64,000 nt of DNA from Amycolatopsis nivea (GTDB taxonomy: Bacteria; Actinomycetota; Actinomycetes; Mycobacteriales; Pseudonocardiaceae), in contig NZ_SDLT01000021.1 of the NCBI RefSeq assembly GCF_004522235.1, positions 26,347 through 90,346 on the forward strand, in the 5' to 3' direction. Positions 63,993-64,000 of the stretch are shown here, in pieces. The notes below the pieces were generated by a model. The model had not been told where the DNA came from. It saw nothing but the letters and a program-made list of their open reading frames with translations, and ran no database searches. The translations under genes and the position numbers were made by a program. Each line of letters starts with the position of its first letter. Positions within the stretch are counted from its first letter, which is position 1.

Positions 63993-64000
63993 GCGCATGC

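Larger units (their letters stand above)
63461..64000. other. Terminal intergenic region
   Basis: 540 bp without a supported gene, reaching the window edge. It contains a tRNA-3'-end-like segment at 63615-63636 and a 45-bp tandem repeat at 63768-63992 (separate entries). A minus-strand frame through the repeat is rejected as coding. Confidence 0.65.

Noticed and set aside
63651..63998. Minus-strand frame with 15-residue repeats
   Set aside because: Although the 45-bp period keeps the frame open, the composition is low-complexity, the start lies at the window edge and no Shine-Dalgarno is visible within it.

Overview
The window is chromosomal DNA of a very GC-rich actinobacterium. GTG and TTG starts are frequent. 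Same-strand genes are often joined by 4-bp ATGA or GTGA overlaps. Several families point the same way: a DinB/maleylpyruvate-isomerase-fold (mycothiol-type) enzyme, an F420-type LLM oxidoreductase, an XRE/ImmA/MAB_1171c triad, and a GlgE-TreS-Pep2-GlgB glucan operon. An Amycolatopsis-like member of the Pseudonocardiaceae fits best, but that is inferred from gene content and not from a marker gene. I see no rRNA, complete tRNA, transposase, integrase or CRISPR array.

Layout. 1-4.3 kb: an unusual four-copy 133-bp tandem repeat runs into a ketoglutarate-semialdehyde-type dehydrogenase, followed by a Tat-exported PL8 polysaccharide lyase. 4.4-7.7 kb: a Baeyer-Villiger-type flavin monooxygenase, then a DinB-fold enzyme divergent from a MerR regulator. 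7.8-15 kb (minus strand): a tightly overlapped five-gene operon, SWIM zinc finger / DUF5691 / MoxR-type AAA+ ATPase / DUF5682 / VWA protein, of unknown function. 15-20 kb: sugar-nucleotide and membrane glycan genes, namely a SQD1-like UDP-sulfoquinovose synthase, GtrA, a fused GT-C/GT2 glycosyltransferase and a UDP-glucose-4-epimerase-like protein. 20-22.8 kb: XRE regulator, ImmA/IrrE-like protease and seven-helix-type membrane protein, convergent with a 2H phosphoesterase. 23-30.6 kb: a hydrolase, a Tat-exported CehA/McbA-type PHP phosphoesterase, a lysozyme-fold protein, a methyltransferase, a secreted trypsin-like protease and a small secreted protein, separated by two repeat-rich non-coding stretches (24.1-25.1 and 29.3-30.1 kb). 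30.8-39 kb: a GntR-aldehyde dehydrogenase-alcohol dehydrogenase unit, GNAT, an AceE-like thiamine-diphosphate enzyme divergent from an Lrp regulator, DUF3040, and an LLM oxidoreductase behind a KstR-like palindrome.

39.2-58.5 kb is the metabolic core of the window: malQ, glgX, treY, treZ, a WYL regulator, a second glgX, then glgE, treS, pep2 and glgB. Together these debranch and disproportionate alpha-glucan, release trehalose (TreY-TreZ), interconvert trehalose and maltose (TreS), phosphorylate maltose (Pep2), polymerise maltose-1-phosphate (GlgE) and branch the product (GlgB), so trehalose and glycogen form a closed cycle. 58.5-64 kb: hairpin repeats, a secreted GH16 glucanase, an HtrA-like protease, an SDR divergent from a MarR regulator across nested palindromes, an isochorismatase-like hydrolase, and a terminal 45-bp tandem repeat.

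The observations most worth a second look are the 133-bp array that re-duplicates a gene's translation start, the five-gene AAA+/VWA operon whose DUF5682 member shows TIKI/TraB-like motifs, the SQD1-like enzyme without an adjacent sulfolipid synthase, the hairpin array at 29.5-29.9 kb, and several strong palindromes that pair with adjacent regulators.
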